Assembly (NCBI GenBank): GCA_963738135.1
Contig: CAVTVK010000004.1
Span: forward strand, 496,001-560,000
Origin: Bog-473 sp963738135
GTDB lineage: Bacteria > Actinomycetota > Acidimicrobiia > Acidimicrobiales > RAAP-2
Length of the DNA: 64,000 nt
Reading direction: 5' to 3'
The position numbers and the translations under genes are program-made. Under the pieces are notes generated by a model, which was not told the DNA's origin, did not search any database, and was given only the letters and a program-made list of their open reading frames with translations. Positions 8,975-17,852 of this stretch are shown one piece after another; within the stretch, counting starts at the first letter, position 1, and every line of letters begins with the position of its first letter.

Positions 8975-10957
8975 ATGTTCCGGATGCGGTCTCTGTTGTG
9001 TGTGCTTGCCGTCGGCGCGGCCACGGCCCTTCCAGCGGCGGGCGTGCTGGCGCAGCCGGGCGGAGCCGGCGCAACGACGTCGCCACCCCTCGTCGGCGCC
9101 ACCGCCTGGACCACGACGAGTGCGGCGGCCGGCACCGTGCCGAGCGCGTTGGAGGCCACCTCGTGCACGACGACGACGTTCTGTGTCGCCGTCGGAATCC
9201 AGAGCGAGAACGCCGGAGGAGGGGCCCTCACGGAGCAGTGGAACGGGACGTCCTGGGCGGTCGTGCCCAACCCCTACGCATCGGTGGTCGAGTCCGGTCT
9301 GCGTTCGGTGTCGTGTGTCGGCACCAGTTTCTGCATGGCGGTCGGCAACGTGCTCAACAACGGGACGCCGCCCGTGGCGATGACCTGGAACGGCTCCACG
9401 TGGGCCGTCGCCACGACAGGCATGACGACCCCATCCGGAGCGACGGGCTCGGCCCTGTTTTCGGTCTCGTGCGTGTCGGCCACGCTCTGCGAAACGCTGG
9501 GGACCTACTTCGCGCAACCCGGCAACGTGACGACAGTGGACGCCTTCCAGTGGAACGGCACCTCGTGGTCGCCCCAGACGGCAGCCACGCCGCCGGCGTC
9601 CGGAGCACCCGCCGTCACCGAGGCGACGGGCATGGATTGCGTGAGCGCCACCTGGTGCATGGCGGTCGGAGACGGCAATGCCAACTCGAACGCCGGTGCG
9701 CCCTTCTCGCTGATCTGGAACGGCTCCGCCTGGACGGTCCTGGCCACACCGGCGCCGACCACGGGAACCGGCAGCGCGCTGTCGTCGGTGTCCTGCGCCG
9801 GACAGGGCTTCTGCAAGGCCGTGGGCCTGAACACGTTCAACCCGACGACCGGCAACCGCGGCCTCATCGAGACCTGGAACGGGACTGCGTGGTCGATCGA
9901 CTCCAGCACCCCGCAGACGTCGCCGGTCACGCTCGGCGGCGTTGCGTGCATCAGCATGACGTCATGCACCGCGGTGGGATCAGGCACCGGATCGACCTCC
10001 AGCAGCGTTGTGGCCGACTGGGACGGCACCGCATGGTCCACCGTTCCGAACACACCGGACGGCGGGTCGCTGACGACGACGCTGACGGGGGTCTCCTGCG
10101 TGACCGATGGCACCTGCATGGCGGTCGGGTCGGGCTCCAGCAGCGTGAGCAGCTTCAACGCGTTCGCCGTCAGTGCCCCCATCGCCCGCTCTGGATACCG
10201 CTTCGTCGCCAGCGACGGAGGCATCTTCAGCTACGGACCGGGTGCGCCCTTCCTCGGCTCGGCCGGAAGCTTGACGCTCAACGCGCCGGTCGTGGGCATG
10301 GGCGTCATGCCGGCCGGCGACGGCTACGACCTCGTGGCCTCCGACGGGGGCATCTTCACGTACGGGTCGGCCCAGTTCTTCGGCTCCACCGGCGGCATCC
10401 ACCTGAACAAGCCGGTCGTCGGGATGGCCGTGACGCCGGACGGCGCCGGGTACTGGCTGGTGGCCTCCGACGGCGGGATCTTCAGCTACGGCGACGCCCA
10501 GTTCTATGGCTCGGCCGGGAGCATCCACCTCAACAAGCCGATCGTGGGCATGGCCGCCACACCCGACGGAAGGGGCTACTGGCTGGTGGCCTCCGACGGC
10601 GGGATCTTCAGTTACGGCGATGCCCCGTTCTACGGCTCGACGGGGTCACTGGCCCTGAACAGGCCCATCGTCGGGATGGCGGCGCCCGTGAGCGGCGGCT
10701 ACTACCTGGTGGCCTCTGACGGCAGCATCTTCAGCTACCCCTCGAGCGGGTCGGCCGCGCTGCCGTTCTACGGTTCCACCGGGTCACTGACGCTCAACAA
10801 GCCGATCGTCGGGATGACCACCGTGGAGGGCGGCTACTACCTCGCCGGATCCGACGGCGGGATCTTCTCGTTCCCCGGCACCGGTGGCGTGCCGCCGTTC
10901 TTCGGCTCGACCGGGAGCATCCACCTCAACAAGCCGATCGTCGGCGTGGCCAGCTAA
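8975..10957 (+). CDS. secreted two-module repeat protein (putative tandem beta-propeller)
   Basis: A 660-residue exported protein with a signal peptide (MFRMRSLLCVLAVGAATALPAA, cut near AQPGG). The N-terminal half holds seven repeats built on C-x5-C-x-A-V-G (for example SVSCVGTSFCMAVGN) each followed by a W-N-G-T/S-x-W strand; the paired cysteines suggest disulphides. The C-terminal half holds six repeats of VASDGGIFSYG, then FYGSTG, then LNKPIVGM, about 38-44 residues each. Similar C-terminal repeats are common in large cell-surface proteins of this bacterial group. GGGGAGGA lies just upstream of the ATG as ribosome binding site. No enzymatic motif was found; surface binding or adhesion is inference. 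Confidence 0.85.
   Translation: MFRMRSLLCVLAVGAATALPAAGVLAQPGGAGATTSPPLVGATAWTTTSAAAGTVPSALEATSCTTTTFCVAVGIQSENAGGGALTEQWNGTSWAVVPNPYASVVESGLRSVSCVGTSFCMAVGNVLNNGTPPVAMTWNGSTWAVATTGMTTPSGATGSALFSVSCVSATLCETLGTYFAQPGNVTTVDAFQWNGTSWSPQTAATPPASGAPAVTEATGMDCVSATWCMAVGDGNANSNAGAPFSLIWNGSAWTVLATPAPTTGTGSALSSVSCAGQGFCKAVGLNTFNPTTGNRGLIETWNGTAWSIDSSTPQTSPVTLGGVACISMTSCTAVGSGTGSTSSSVVADWDGTAWSTVPNTPDGGSLTTTLTGVSCVTDGTCMAVGSGSSSVSSFNAFAVSAPIARSGYRFVASDGGIFSYGPGAPFLGSAGSLTLNAPVVGMGVMPAGDGYDLVASDGGIFTYGSAQFFGSTGGIHLNKPVVGMAVTPDGAGYWLVASDGGIFSYGDAQFYGSAGSIHLNKPIVGMAATPDGRGYWLVASDGGIFSYGDAPFYGSTGSLALNRPIVGMAAPVSGGYYLVASDGSIFSYPSSGSAALPFYGSTGSLTLNKPIVGMTTVEGGYYLAGSDGGIFSFPGTGGVPPFFGSTGSIHLNKPIVGVAS
10195..10954 (+). 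repeat. six DNA-level repeats encoding the SDGGIFSYG module
   Basis: Six units of about 115-135 bases with strongly conserved blocks around GTGGCCTCCGACGGCGGGAT and CACCTCAACAAGCCGATCGT. Units three and four are nearly identical at DNA level, which indicates recent duplication or gene conversion within the gene. Confidence 0.8.
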
Positions 10958-10997
10958 CCCCGCGACCCCGCCCGGACCGAAGCCCGGGGGAACCGAC

Positions 10998-11033
10998 GAC
11001 CTGCTCGACGTATCTGACCTGCTCGACGTATCT
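10998..11033. repeat. 18-base direct repeat, two copies
   Basis: GACCTGCTCGACGTATCT occurs twice head to tail, followed by the first bases of a third copy. It lies about 30 bases upstream of the amidohydrolase start, so it could be a paired operator half-site or a simple slippage duplication. Confidence 0.7.
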
Positions 11034-11062
11034 GACGCCTCGTCAGGTGCGGGCTACGCTCG

Positions 11063-12271
11063 ATGCCCATGCCTGAACCCCTGCCGATGATCATCTCGGT
11101 CGACGACCACGTGGTCGAACCGCCCAATGTGTGGCAGGACCGCCTCCCCTCCAAGTACGCCGAGGTGGGGCCCCGGATCGTGCGCGCCCCCATGCCCGAG
11201 GTGGAGTATCGAGGTGGGTCGCTCAAGGTGAAGCCCGGCTCCGAAGGAGTCCCGGTCGACTGGTGGTACTACGAGGACCTCAAGCGCCCGCTGCTGCGCG
11301 TCGACTCCGCCGTCGGCGTCCCCCGCGACGAGGTGACCATGAAGGGCGTCACCTACGAGGACATGCGTCCGGGCTCCTACGAGGTGAAGCCCCGCCTGGA
11401 CGACATGGATGTCAACCACATTGAGGCCGCGCTGTGCTTCCCGACGTTTCCCCGCTTCTGCGGCCAGACCTTCACCGAGGCCAAGGACAAGGAGCTCGGC
11501 CTGCTCTGCATTCAGGCCTACAACGACTGGATGGTCGAGGAGTGGTGCGGCGACTCGGGCGGCCGTCTGATCCCCCTCTGCCTCATTCCCCTCTGGGACG
11601 CCGAACTGGCAGCGGAGGAGGTCCGGCGCAACGCCGCCCGCGGCGTACGCGCCGTATGTTTCAGCGAGATCCCGCCGTTCCTCGGCCTGCCGAGCGTGCA
11701 CGACCCCGACCACTACTGGGATCCCTTCTTCCGGGCCTGCGCCGAGACGCAGACCATCGTGAACATGCACATCGGCAGCTCGTCGAAGATGCCGTCGACG
11801 TCCGCCGACGCCCCGCCCGCCGTCGGCTCGACGCTGACACACACCAACGCCACCTTCTCCCTCGTCGACTACCTGTTCAGTGGCGTCTTCGTGCGCATCC
11901 CAGGGCTGAAGGTGGCGTACTCGGAGGGCCAGATCGGGTGGATCCCCTACATCTTGGAGCGTGCCGACCGCGTCTGGGAGGACAACCGCGGCTGGGGCGG
12001 GGTGGCCGACATCGTCCCGGAAAAGCCGTCGAGCTACTTCAGGGACCATGTGTGGGGCTGCTTCTTCGACGACGCCCACGGGCTGCGCTCGGTCGACGAG
12101 ATCGGCGAGGACAACATCACGTACGAGTCGGACTACCCGCACTCGGATTCGACCTGGCCCCGCACCAGAGAGATCGCCGAGGAGCAGATGGCGAACCTCA
12201 CCGACGAGCAACGCCGCAAGATCGTGCGGGGCAACGCGATCAAGCTGTTCGGTCTCGACCTTCCCGCCTGA
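11063..12271 (+). CDS. amidohydrolase family (amidohydrolase_2) metal-dependent hydrolase
   Basis: A 402-residue TIM-barrel amidohydrolase. The N-terminal metal motif is IISVDDHVVEPPNVW (D-x-H type), a further barrel histidine is in NMHIGSSSK, and the C-terminal acidic ligand is in YESDYPHSDSTWP. These features match the decarboxylase/hydrolase group often found in actinobacterial steroid and aromatic acid gene sets. It leads a same-strand run with two acyl-CoA dehydrogenases and an LLM oxidoreductase, 26 bases before the first. Actual substrate unknown. M at 11069 is an equally possible start. Confidence 0.88.
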   Translation: MPMPEPLPMIISVDDHVVEPPNVWQDRLPSKYAEVGPRIVRAPMPEVEYRGGSLKVKPGSEGVPVDWWYYEDLKRPLLRVDSAVGVPRDEVTMKGVTYEDMRPGSYEVKPRLDDMDVNHIEAALCFPTFPRFCGQTFTEAKDKELGLLCIQAYNDWMVEEWCGDSGGRLIPLCLIPLWDAELAAEEVRRNAARGVRAVCFSEIPPFLGLPSVHDPDHYWDPFFRACAETQTIVNMHIGSSSKMPSTSADAPPAVGSTLTHTNATFSLVDYLFSGVFVRIPGLKVAYSEGQIGWIPYILERADRVWEDNRGWGGVADIVPEKPSSYFRDHVWGCFFDDAHGLRSVDEIGEDNITYESDYPHSDSTWPRTREIAEEQMANLTDEQRRKIVRGNAIKLFGLDLPA

Positions 12272-12297
12272 TCTGCGTCCGCCGTCGCACCTGCCGC

Positions 12298-13482
12298 ATG
12301 GACCTTCGCTACACCGCGCCGGAGCAGGCCTTCCGTCAGGAGCTCCGTGCCTGGTTGGCCACCACGCTGCCCGGCGTCGGGGCGCCACCGCCACATGACG
12401 ACTGGCCGGCGCGCCGGGCCTACGACCTGGCGTGGCAGCGAGTGTTGTTCCAGGCGGGCTACGCCGGCGTGGACTGGCCGGCCGAGGGTGGCGGGCGCGG
12501 TTCGTCGCCGGTGGAGCAGCTGATCTTCAAAGAGGAGTGCGAGCGGGCCGGCGCTCCCTACGTGGGCGTCAACTTCGTCGGCCTGTTGCATGCCGGGCCG
12601 ACCATCATCGCCGAGGGCACAGCGGCCCAGAAGGAGCGCTACCTCCCGGCCATCCTGCGCGGCGAGGAGGTGTGGTGCCAGGGCTTCAGCGAGCCCGATG
12701 CCGGCAGTGACCTTGCCTCATTGCGCACGCGCGCCGTGCGCGACGGCGACGACTACGTGGTGACCGGCTCGAAGATCTGGACGTCGCACGCGGAGGTGGC
12801 CGACTTCTGCGAGCTGCTGGTGCGGACCGGTGAGGAGCGCAACCGCGGCATCACCTGGCTGATCATGCCCATGGACGCGCCCGGCATTGAGATCCGTCCC
12901 TTGCGCACCATCGGCGGGACCACGGAGTTCGCCGAGCTGTTCTTGAACGAGGTGCGGGTGCCCGTCGCCAACCGCGTGGGCGACGAGAACGACGGCTGGC
13001 GCGTGACCATGGTCACGCTGTCCTTCGAGCGGGGCACGGCCTTCGTCGGCGAGCTGCTCGAGTGCATGCGGCTCCTGGGCGAGTTGGCGCGCCTGGCGGC
13101 GCGCCTGGGCGCGCTCGACGACGCCGGGGTGGCGCGCCGGTTCGGTCACCTGGTGGCCGCCTTCGACGCGCTGTGGGCCCTGACCAAGCGCAACGTCTCG
13201 GAGGCGGCGCAGACCGGCATCCCCGGCATCGGTGGTTCGGTCTTCAAGCTCTCGTTCTCCGAGCACGCGCAGAGCCTGAGCGACCTGGCCATGGAGATCC
13301 TGGACCGGGCCGCGTTGAGTGCCGACCCCCTGGACGGGCCCGACGGGACGCCCCTCGGCAACGCCGAGCAGTTGGCCGCCTGGTTCAAGTCCATCTCACT
13401 GACGATCGCGGCCGGCACCTCGCAGGTGCAACGCAACATCGTGGCGGAACGCATCCTCGGACTGCCCAAGGCGCGGCGCTGA
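12298..13482 (+). CDS. acyl-CoA dehydrogenase (larger subunit of second pair)
   Basis: A 394-residue acyl-CoA dehydrogenase starting MDLRYTAPEQAFRQELRAWL. It carries WCQGFSEPDAGSDLASL in the flavin/substrate region and AGTSQVQRNIVAERILGLPK at the C-terminus. The tail has S-Q-V in place of the N-E-I seen in the first pair, a family variation. Its stop codon overlaps the ATG of the following dehydrogenase (TGATG), so the two subunits are translationally coupled. The amidohydrolase upstream suggests one operon for degradation of a cyclic or branched acyl compound (inference). Confidence 0.92.
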   Translation: MDLRYTAPEQAFRQELRAWLATTLPGVGAPPPHDDWPARRAYDLAWQRVLFQAGYAGVDWPAEGGGRGSSPVEQLIFKEECERAGAPYVGVNFVGLLHAGPTIIAEGTAAQKERYLPAILRGEEVWCQGFSEPDAGSDLASLRTRAVRDGDDYVVTGSKIWTSHAEVADFCELLVRTGEERNRGITWLIMPMDAPGIEIRPLRTIGGTTEFAELFLNEVRVPVANRVGDENDGWRVTMVTLSFERGTAFVGELLECMRLLGELARLAARLGALDDAGVARRFGHLVAAFDALWALTKRNVSEAAQTGIPGIGGSVFKLSFSEHAQSLSDLAMEILDRAALSADPLDGPDGTPLGNAEQLAAWFKSISLTIAAGTSQVQRNIVAERILGLPKARR

Positions 13483-14504
13483 TGGACTTCCGCGTCGGCG
13501 AGGACCAGCGCGAGCTGGCCGACGGCATCCGGGCCATGGTGGCGGGGCGCCTCCCGCTCGAGCACCTGCGCGCCCGGGAGGGCGACGCGGTCGTCATCGA
13601 CGGCGACGACTGGGCGGCGCTCGGCGAGACGGGCGTCTTCGCCCTCACGCTGCCCGAGCCCGCCGGCACCGGGCTCTCCATGGCCGAGGCCGTGGTCGTC
13701 TTCGAGGAGCTCGGGCGCGCCCTCGTCCCGGGGCCGCTCGTCGGGACCTTCCTGGCGGCGCGCGCCGGCCTACTCGACGGCGCGGCCGAGGGACGGGTGC
13801 AGGTGGGCACCCACTGCAACGGGTCCGGGCCCGTGCTCGTCGAACACCTGGCGGCACTGGACGCGCTGCTCGTCTTCGACGCCGGCGGCGGGCCGGCACG
13901 GCTGCTGGCCCCGGTCGAGGTCGTGGGCGCGACGCGCGTGGAAGCACCGCTCGACCCGCTGACGCCGCTGTGGCGCGTCGCCGCGCCGCCGGCTGGCGAG
14001 CCGGTGCCCGGCGACGACGGCGCGCTCTGGCGCGACGGAGCGTTGCTCACCGCGGCGCTGCAGGTGGGCCACGCCGCCGCCACGCTGGAGCTCGCCGTGG
14101 CCTACGCCAAGGAACGCCAGCAGTTCGGCACGCCGATCGGCACCTTCCAGGCCATCAAGCACATGTGCGCCGACATGCTCGTGCGCTCCGAGGTCGCTCG
14201 CGCCGCGGTGCATGCGGCCGCCTGTCTGGCCGACGCGCCCGACGTCGTCGCGGCCGAGGCGGCGGGGGCCGGTTGCACGCCGACGCAATTGGTGGACCGA
14301 TCCGTCCGGGGCGCCAAGCTGCTGGCCGACGAGGCCGCACTGGGCAACGCCCGGTCGGCCATACAGGTCCACGGGGGCATGGGCTTCACGTGGGAGGTGC
14401 CGCTCCACCTGCACCTCAAGCGGGCGCGACTGCACTCCACCACCTTCGGCACCCCCGCAGCACACGCCACCGCGCTGGCCGCCTACGCCGGAGCGACCGC
14501 ATGA
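13482..14504 (+). CDS. acyl-CoA dehydrogenase (smaller subunit of second pair)
   Basis: A 340-residue shorter acyl-CoA dehydrogenase (MDFRVGEDQRELADGIRAMV). It has AYAKERQQFGTPIGTFQAIK and the C-terminal helix signature AIQVHGGMGFTWEVPLHLHLKR. It lacks the GTNEIQRN-type FAD tail, consistent with being the beta-like partner in an alpha2beta2 heterotetramer, an arrangement known from actinobacterial cholesterol-type dehydrogenases. The one-base overlap with the upstream gene supports equal expression. Compared with the frameshifted gene at 2614-3718 it is the same architectural type but intact. Confidence 0.91.
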   Translation: MDFRVGEDQRELADGIRAMVAGRLPLEHLRAREGDAVVIDGDDWAALGETGVFALTLPEPAGTGLSMAEAVVVFEELGRALVPGPLVGTFLAARAGLLDGAAEGRVQVGTHCNGSGPVLVEHLAALDALLVFDAGGGPARLLAPVEVVGATRVEAPLDPLTPLWRVAAPPAGEPVPGDDGALWRDGALLTAALQVGHAAATLELAVAYAKERQQFGTPIGTFQAIKHMCADMLVRSEVARAAVHAAACLADAPDVVAAEAAGAGCTPTQLVDRSVRGAKLLADEAALGNARSAIQVHGGMGFTWEVPLHLHLKRARLHSTTFGTPAAHATALAAYAGATA

Positions 14505-14536
14505 AGCACGTCCTCGCCTGATCGGAGTCCCGCCCC

Positions 14537-15520
14537 ATGACCGACCCTGCCCTCATTCCGACCGACGTCGTGCGCACCGTCCCCGAGGGGGAGGTCGTCT
14601 ACGGCATGCAGCTCCCCATTCAGTCGCAGTCGACCCTGTACGTGGCGGAATGGGAGAAGGAGGCCGGTCCGGCCGAGCTGGCCCGCATCGCCCGGGTGGC
14701 GGACGAGGCCGGCTTCTTCTACCTCGGGGTGTGCGATCACACCGCCATTCCGCGCCGGCTGGCCGACGCCATGGGCACCATCTGGTACGACACGACCGCG
14801 ACGTTGGGTTGGTTGGCCGCGGTGACGACGCAGACCCACCTCCTGTCCCACGTCCTGATCCTCGCCCAGCGCCACCCGCTGCGCGCCGCCAAGGAGCTCT
14901 CCACGCTCGACCATCTGTCCGGCGGCCGGCTCATCGTCGGCGTCGGTGCGGGGCACGTGCCCGAGGAGTACGAGCTCCTGACGGGAGACTTCGCCGAGCG
15001 GGGCCGCCATACCGACGAGGCCGTCTCCGCGCTGGCCCGCGCCTTCACCGACGAGTTCCCCGATCTGCCCGGGCCGCGCTTCCCCGCCCGGGACATGGGT
15101 GTCGCGCCGCGTCCGGCGCGCCAGCCCCGCCCACCGATCTGGATCGGCGGGTCCTCGCCGGCGGCCATCCGGCGAACGGCTGCCTTCGGGGACGGCTGGC
15201 TCCCCCAGGGCACACGCCGGCGCGACCTGCCGGGGCAGATCGCCCGGCTGCGTGAGCTGCGCGAGGAGCTGCGCGGCGGGGTACCGCTGGACATGGGCAC
15301 CATCGTGGAGCCCATCTACCTCTCGTCTGGTGGCTCGGGCTGGGATCTGCCGGGCTGGGTCCTGTCGGGTGGGGCCGACGAGGTGGCCTCCTCGCTGCGC
15401 GAGCTGGTCGACATGGGCGTGAACCACCTGCAGGTGCGTTTCATGGCCCGCAGCGCGGAGGAATTCTGCGAGCAGACGGCCCGATTCGGCGTCGAAGTGG
15501 GCCCCCTGCTGAACCGTTGA
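14537..15520 (+). CDS. LLM class (luciferase-like) F420-type oxidoreductase
   Basis: A 327-residue luciferase-like monooxygenase family protein. Landmarks are the N-terminal strand VVYGMQLPIQSQS, the LARIARVADEAGFFYLGVCDH block, LDHLSGGRLIVGVGAGHVPEEY (a family signature), and PPIWIGGSSPAAIRRTAAFGDGW. Actinobacterial members of this group mostly use coenzyme F420, some FMN. It follows the acyl-CoA dehydrogenase pair by 32 bases and probably acts in the same pathway. The substrate cannot be determined, and the F420 preference is inferred from family and host. Confidence 0.88.
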   Translation: MTDPALIPTDVVRTVPEGEVVYGMQLPIQSQSTLYVAEWEKEAGPAELARIARVADEAGFFYLGVCDHTAIPRRLADAMGTIWYDTTATLGWLAAVTTQTHLLSHVLILAQRHPLRAAKELSTLDHLSGGRLIVGVGAGHVPEEYELLTGDFAERGRHTDEAVSALARAFTDEFPDLPGPRFPARDMGVAPRPARQPRPPIWIGGSSPAAIRRTAAFGDGWLPQGTRRRDLPGQIARLRELREELRGGVPLDMGTIVEPIYLSSGGSGWDLPGWVLSGGADEVASSLRELVDMGVNHLQVRFMARSAEEFCEQTARFGVEVGPLLNR

Positions 15521-15548
15521 GGCGGCGGCAGCCATAGGCTGAAGGGCG

Positions 15549-16247
15549 GTGTCGTTCTTCTCTTACGCGCTGGGAGCTGTGATCCTCATTCTGGTGCTGT
15601 TGCGCCAGGTCAGGGTCCGGCCCGTGCCGCGGGTGTTCCAACCCCGTCTTCCGGTGGTGATCGGGGTCATCGGCCTCTTCGAGATGTTGTCGTACGCGGG
15701 CGATCACCACGTCTCGTCCTCCGCCTGGCTCTGGGTGGTGGGGACCCTCGCCATCGGCGCCATCGGTCTCGGCATTCTGCGCGGCCTCTCCATGCGGGTG
15801 TGGTCGACCGACAACTGGGTGCTCCGGCAGGGCAATGCCGTCACGATGTCGCTGTGGTTGGTGTCCCTGTTGGTGCACTTCGTCGGCGACACCGGGCAGA
15901 GCCACGCCGGGGCGGCCGGGCTGGAGGGGGCGAGCTTCCTCCTCTACCTGGGCGTGACGCTCTGCGCGCAGTACTACGTGGTCTACCGCCGGGCCCTGCC
16001 GCACTGGGCGAAACTCGGGCCCGACGCCGGACGCCCGTTCGGGGTGCAGTTCATGCAGGCCCCGGGTGCCTTCTTCGCGACATTCACCGGACCGGGTGGT
16101 GCCGGGCCGGCTGGTTGGGGGCCGGGCCCAGGACAAGCCGCAGCCGGCAGACGCGCGCCGTACGCGGACGATCCCAGCATCATCGACGCCGAGGTCGTCG
16201 AGGACGACGACGACCACGGCCCACCCGAGCTGCACGCGCCGCTCTGA
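15549..16247 (+). CDS. hypothetical integral membrane protein
   Basis: A 232-residue protein with a GTG start. It has hydrophobic segments at about residues 3-18, 33-50, 58-76, 96-115 and 125-145, so it is probably a five-helix inner-membrane protein. The C-terminal third is Gly/Pro-rich, then acidic (ending EVVEDDDDHGPPELHAPL), likely disordered and cytoplasmic. No enzyme motif is recognised. It sits 28 bases after the LLM oxidoreductase on the same strand, but functional linkage is uncertain. Confidence 0.7.
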   Translation: MSFFSYALGAVILILVLLRQVRVRPVPRVFQPRLPVVIGVIGLFEMLSYAGDHHVSSSAWLWVVGTLAIGAIGLGILRGLSMRVWSTDNWVLRQGNAVTMSLWLVSLLVHFVGDTGQSHAGAAGLEGASFLLYLGVTLCAQYYVVYRRALPHWAKLGPDAGRPFGVQFMQAPGAFFATFTGPGGAGPAGWGPGPGQAAAGRRAPYADDPSIIDAEVVEDDDDHGPPELHAPL

Positions 16248-16338
16248 CCCGCACGGCTCTGCTGACCCGCGCCGCGCTGACCCGCCCGGCGCTGTACGTC
16301 TCGGATCGGCTGCGCGGACAGCGACCGGCTGAGCGATC

Positions 16339-17004
16339 GTGACGTCGCCCCGCAGCTTCAGCCAGCGGCCCTACGTGGGTCCGCCCGGATCGACAGAGAT
16401 CTGGCTCGTCCGCCATGGCGCCTCGGCCGACTCCCTGGAAGGCGAGACCTTCGAGCTGGTGGAGGGCCAGGGCGACCCGCCGCTCTCGGAGGCCGGACGC
16501 CACCAAGCCGAGCAGGTGGCCCTGCGCCTGGCCCAGGAGCCCTTCGATGCGCTCTACGTGACAACGCTGCGGCGCACGGCACAGACGGCCGCACCCCTGG
16601 TGGCCCGGTGCGGTCTGGCGCCGGTGGTCGAGGCCGATCTGCGCGAAGTGTTCCTCGGGGAGTGGGAGGGCGGCATCCTGCGGATGAAGTCGGCCGACGG
16701 AGATCCTCTCTTCACCCAGGTCATGGCCGAGCAGCGCTGGGACGTGATCCCCGGCGCCGAATCACGCCGGGTCTTCGGGGGCCGCCTGCGGCGCGCCGTG
16801 GAGCGAATCGCCGCTGCGCATCCCGGCGGCCGCGTGGTCGCCTTCAGCCACGGCGCGGCCATCGGCGAGATCTTGGCGCAGGCCAGCAGCTCGGCCCCCT
16901 TTGCCTTCATGGGCCCCGACAACGCCTCCATTTCGCGCCTGGTGGTGACGCCCGAGCGTTGGATCGTTCGCGGCTACAACGACACGGCACACCTGACAGG
17001 CTGA
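16339..17004 (+). CDS. histidine phosphatase family protein
   Basis: A 221-residue member of the phosphoglycerate mutase-like histidine phosphatase superfamily. The phosphate-accepting histidine is in EIWLVRHGASADS, the second catalytic histidine in VVAFSHGAAIGEIL, and the acid region in LREVFLGEWEGG. GTG start at 16339. The 91-base gap upstream contains repeated GCTGACCCGC words but no gene. Substrate is unknown; the family covers sugar phosphates, cobalamin intermediates and phosphoproteins. It is followed after 5 bases by an esterase-like gene. Confidence 0.88.
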   Translation: MTSPRSFSQRPYVGPPGSTEIWLVRHGASADSLEGETFELVEGQGDPPLSEAGRHQAEQVALRLAQEPFDALYVTTLRRTAQTAAPLVARCGLAPVVEADLREVFLGEWEGGILRMKSADGDPLFTQVMAEQRWDVIPGAESRRVFGGRLRRAVERIAAAHPGGRVVAFSHGAAIGEILAQASSSAPFAFMGPDNASISRLVVTPERWIVRGYNDTAHLTG

Positions 17005-17009
17005 GGCTC

Positions 17010-17756
17010 ATGGCACGGATCGTCATCGTCCACGGGGCCTTCAACGAGTTGTGGGGGCCCAACGAGCTGAAGGCCCGCTGGCTGCCGGCGGTGCGCGACG
17101 GGCTCTGGCACCACGGTGTGCAGATCGAGGCCGACGACGTCGACGTCTGCTTCTACGGCGACCTCTTCCGGCACCATCCCGGCAGCGACGAGGACCGGCA
17201 ACGGGAGCAGTCCCGGGCCGGCGTCGCCGACATGCTCACGGAGCTGGACGGGGACGCCATCGCGTCGCTGTCCCAGGCCGCCGGTGACGCGATGTTCGAA
17301 CGCACCGTCGACCTGGCAACGGCCATGCTGTCCGAGACCGATCTACGCGACAGGCTGCGCGCCCGCATTGAGGCCGAGATCAGAGACGACACGCGCGTCC
17401 TGGTGGCGCACTCCCTGGGCACCGTCCTGTCCTACTCCGCGTTGGCCCAACACGACGATTGGCCCGTCCACACCTTCGTCACGCTCGGCTCGCCGCTGGC
17501 CGTGCCGTTGGTCTACAACGCCCTCGAGCCTGCTCCGGTCGACGGCCAGGGCGTCTGGCCCGGCTCGGTACAACGCTGGGTCAACGTCCGCGCGTTGAAC
17601 GACAAGGCCTGCGAGACCTGCCTGGCCGACCACTTCGGGCCGAGGGTCGAGGAGCTCGTGATCGACAACGGGCAGCGCGCCCACGCACCGGAGCCCTACC
17701 TGAATTCCTCACCGACCGGCTCCGCCATCGCCGCCGCACTCGCCACGTCGGGCTGA
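17010..17756 (+). CDS. alpha/beta-hydrolase fold protein
   Basis: A 248-residue protein. The N-terminus MARIVIVHGAFNELWGPNELK carries an HG oxyanion element, and the nucleophile elbow is VLVAHSLGTVLSYS (serine in H-S-L-G), followed by FVTLGSPLAVPLVYN. These fit an esterase/lipase-like alpha/beta hydrolase. The region between residues 45 and 115 is helical and acidic and may form a lid. Cotranscription with the histidine phosphatase is likely given a 5-base gap. Substrate unknown. Confidence 0.8.
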   Translation: MARIVIVHGAFNELWGPNELKARWLPAVRDGLWHHGVQIEADDVDVCFYGDLFRHHPGSDEDRQREQSRAGVADMLTELDGDAIASLSQAAGDAMFERTVDLATAMLSETDLRDRLRARIEAEIRDDTRVLVAHSLGTVLSYSALAQHDDWPVHTFVTLGSPLAVPLVYNALEPAPVDGQGVWPGSVQRWVNVRALNDKACETCLADHFGPRVEELVIDNGQRAHAPEPYLNSSPTGSAIAAALATSG

Positions 17757-17852
17757 CCAGCCGGGCGCGACCCGAGACGGGGCGACATCCGGTGGCTGGC
17801 TCGCACGTCGTCGACGCGGAGCGGGAAGCCCGCCCCGCGCCAGTGAGGTTGA

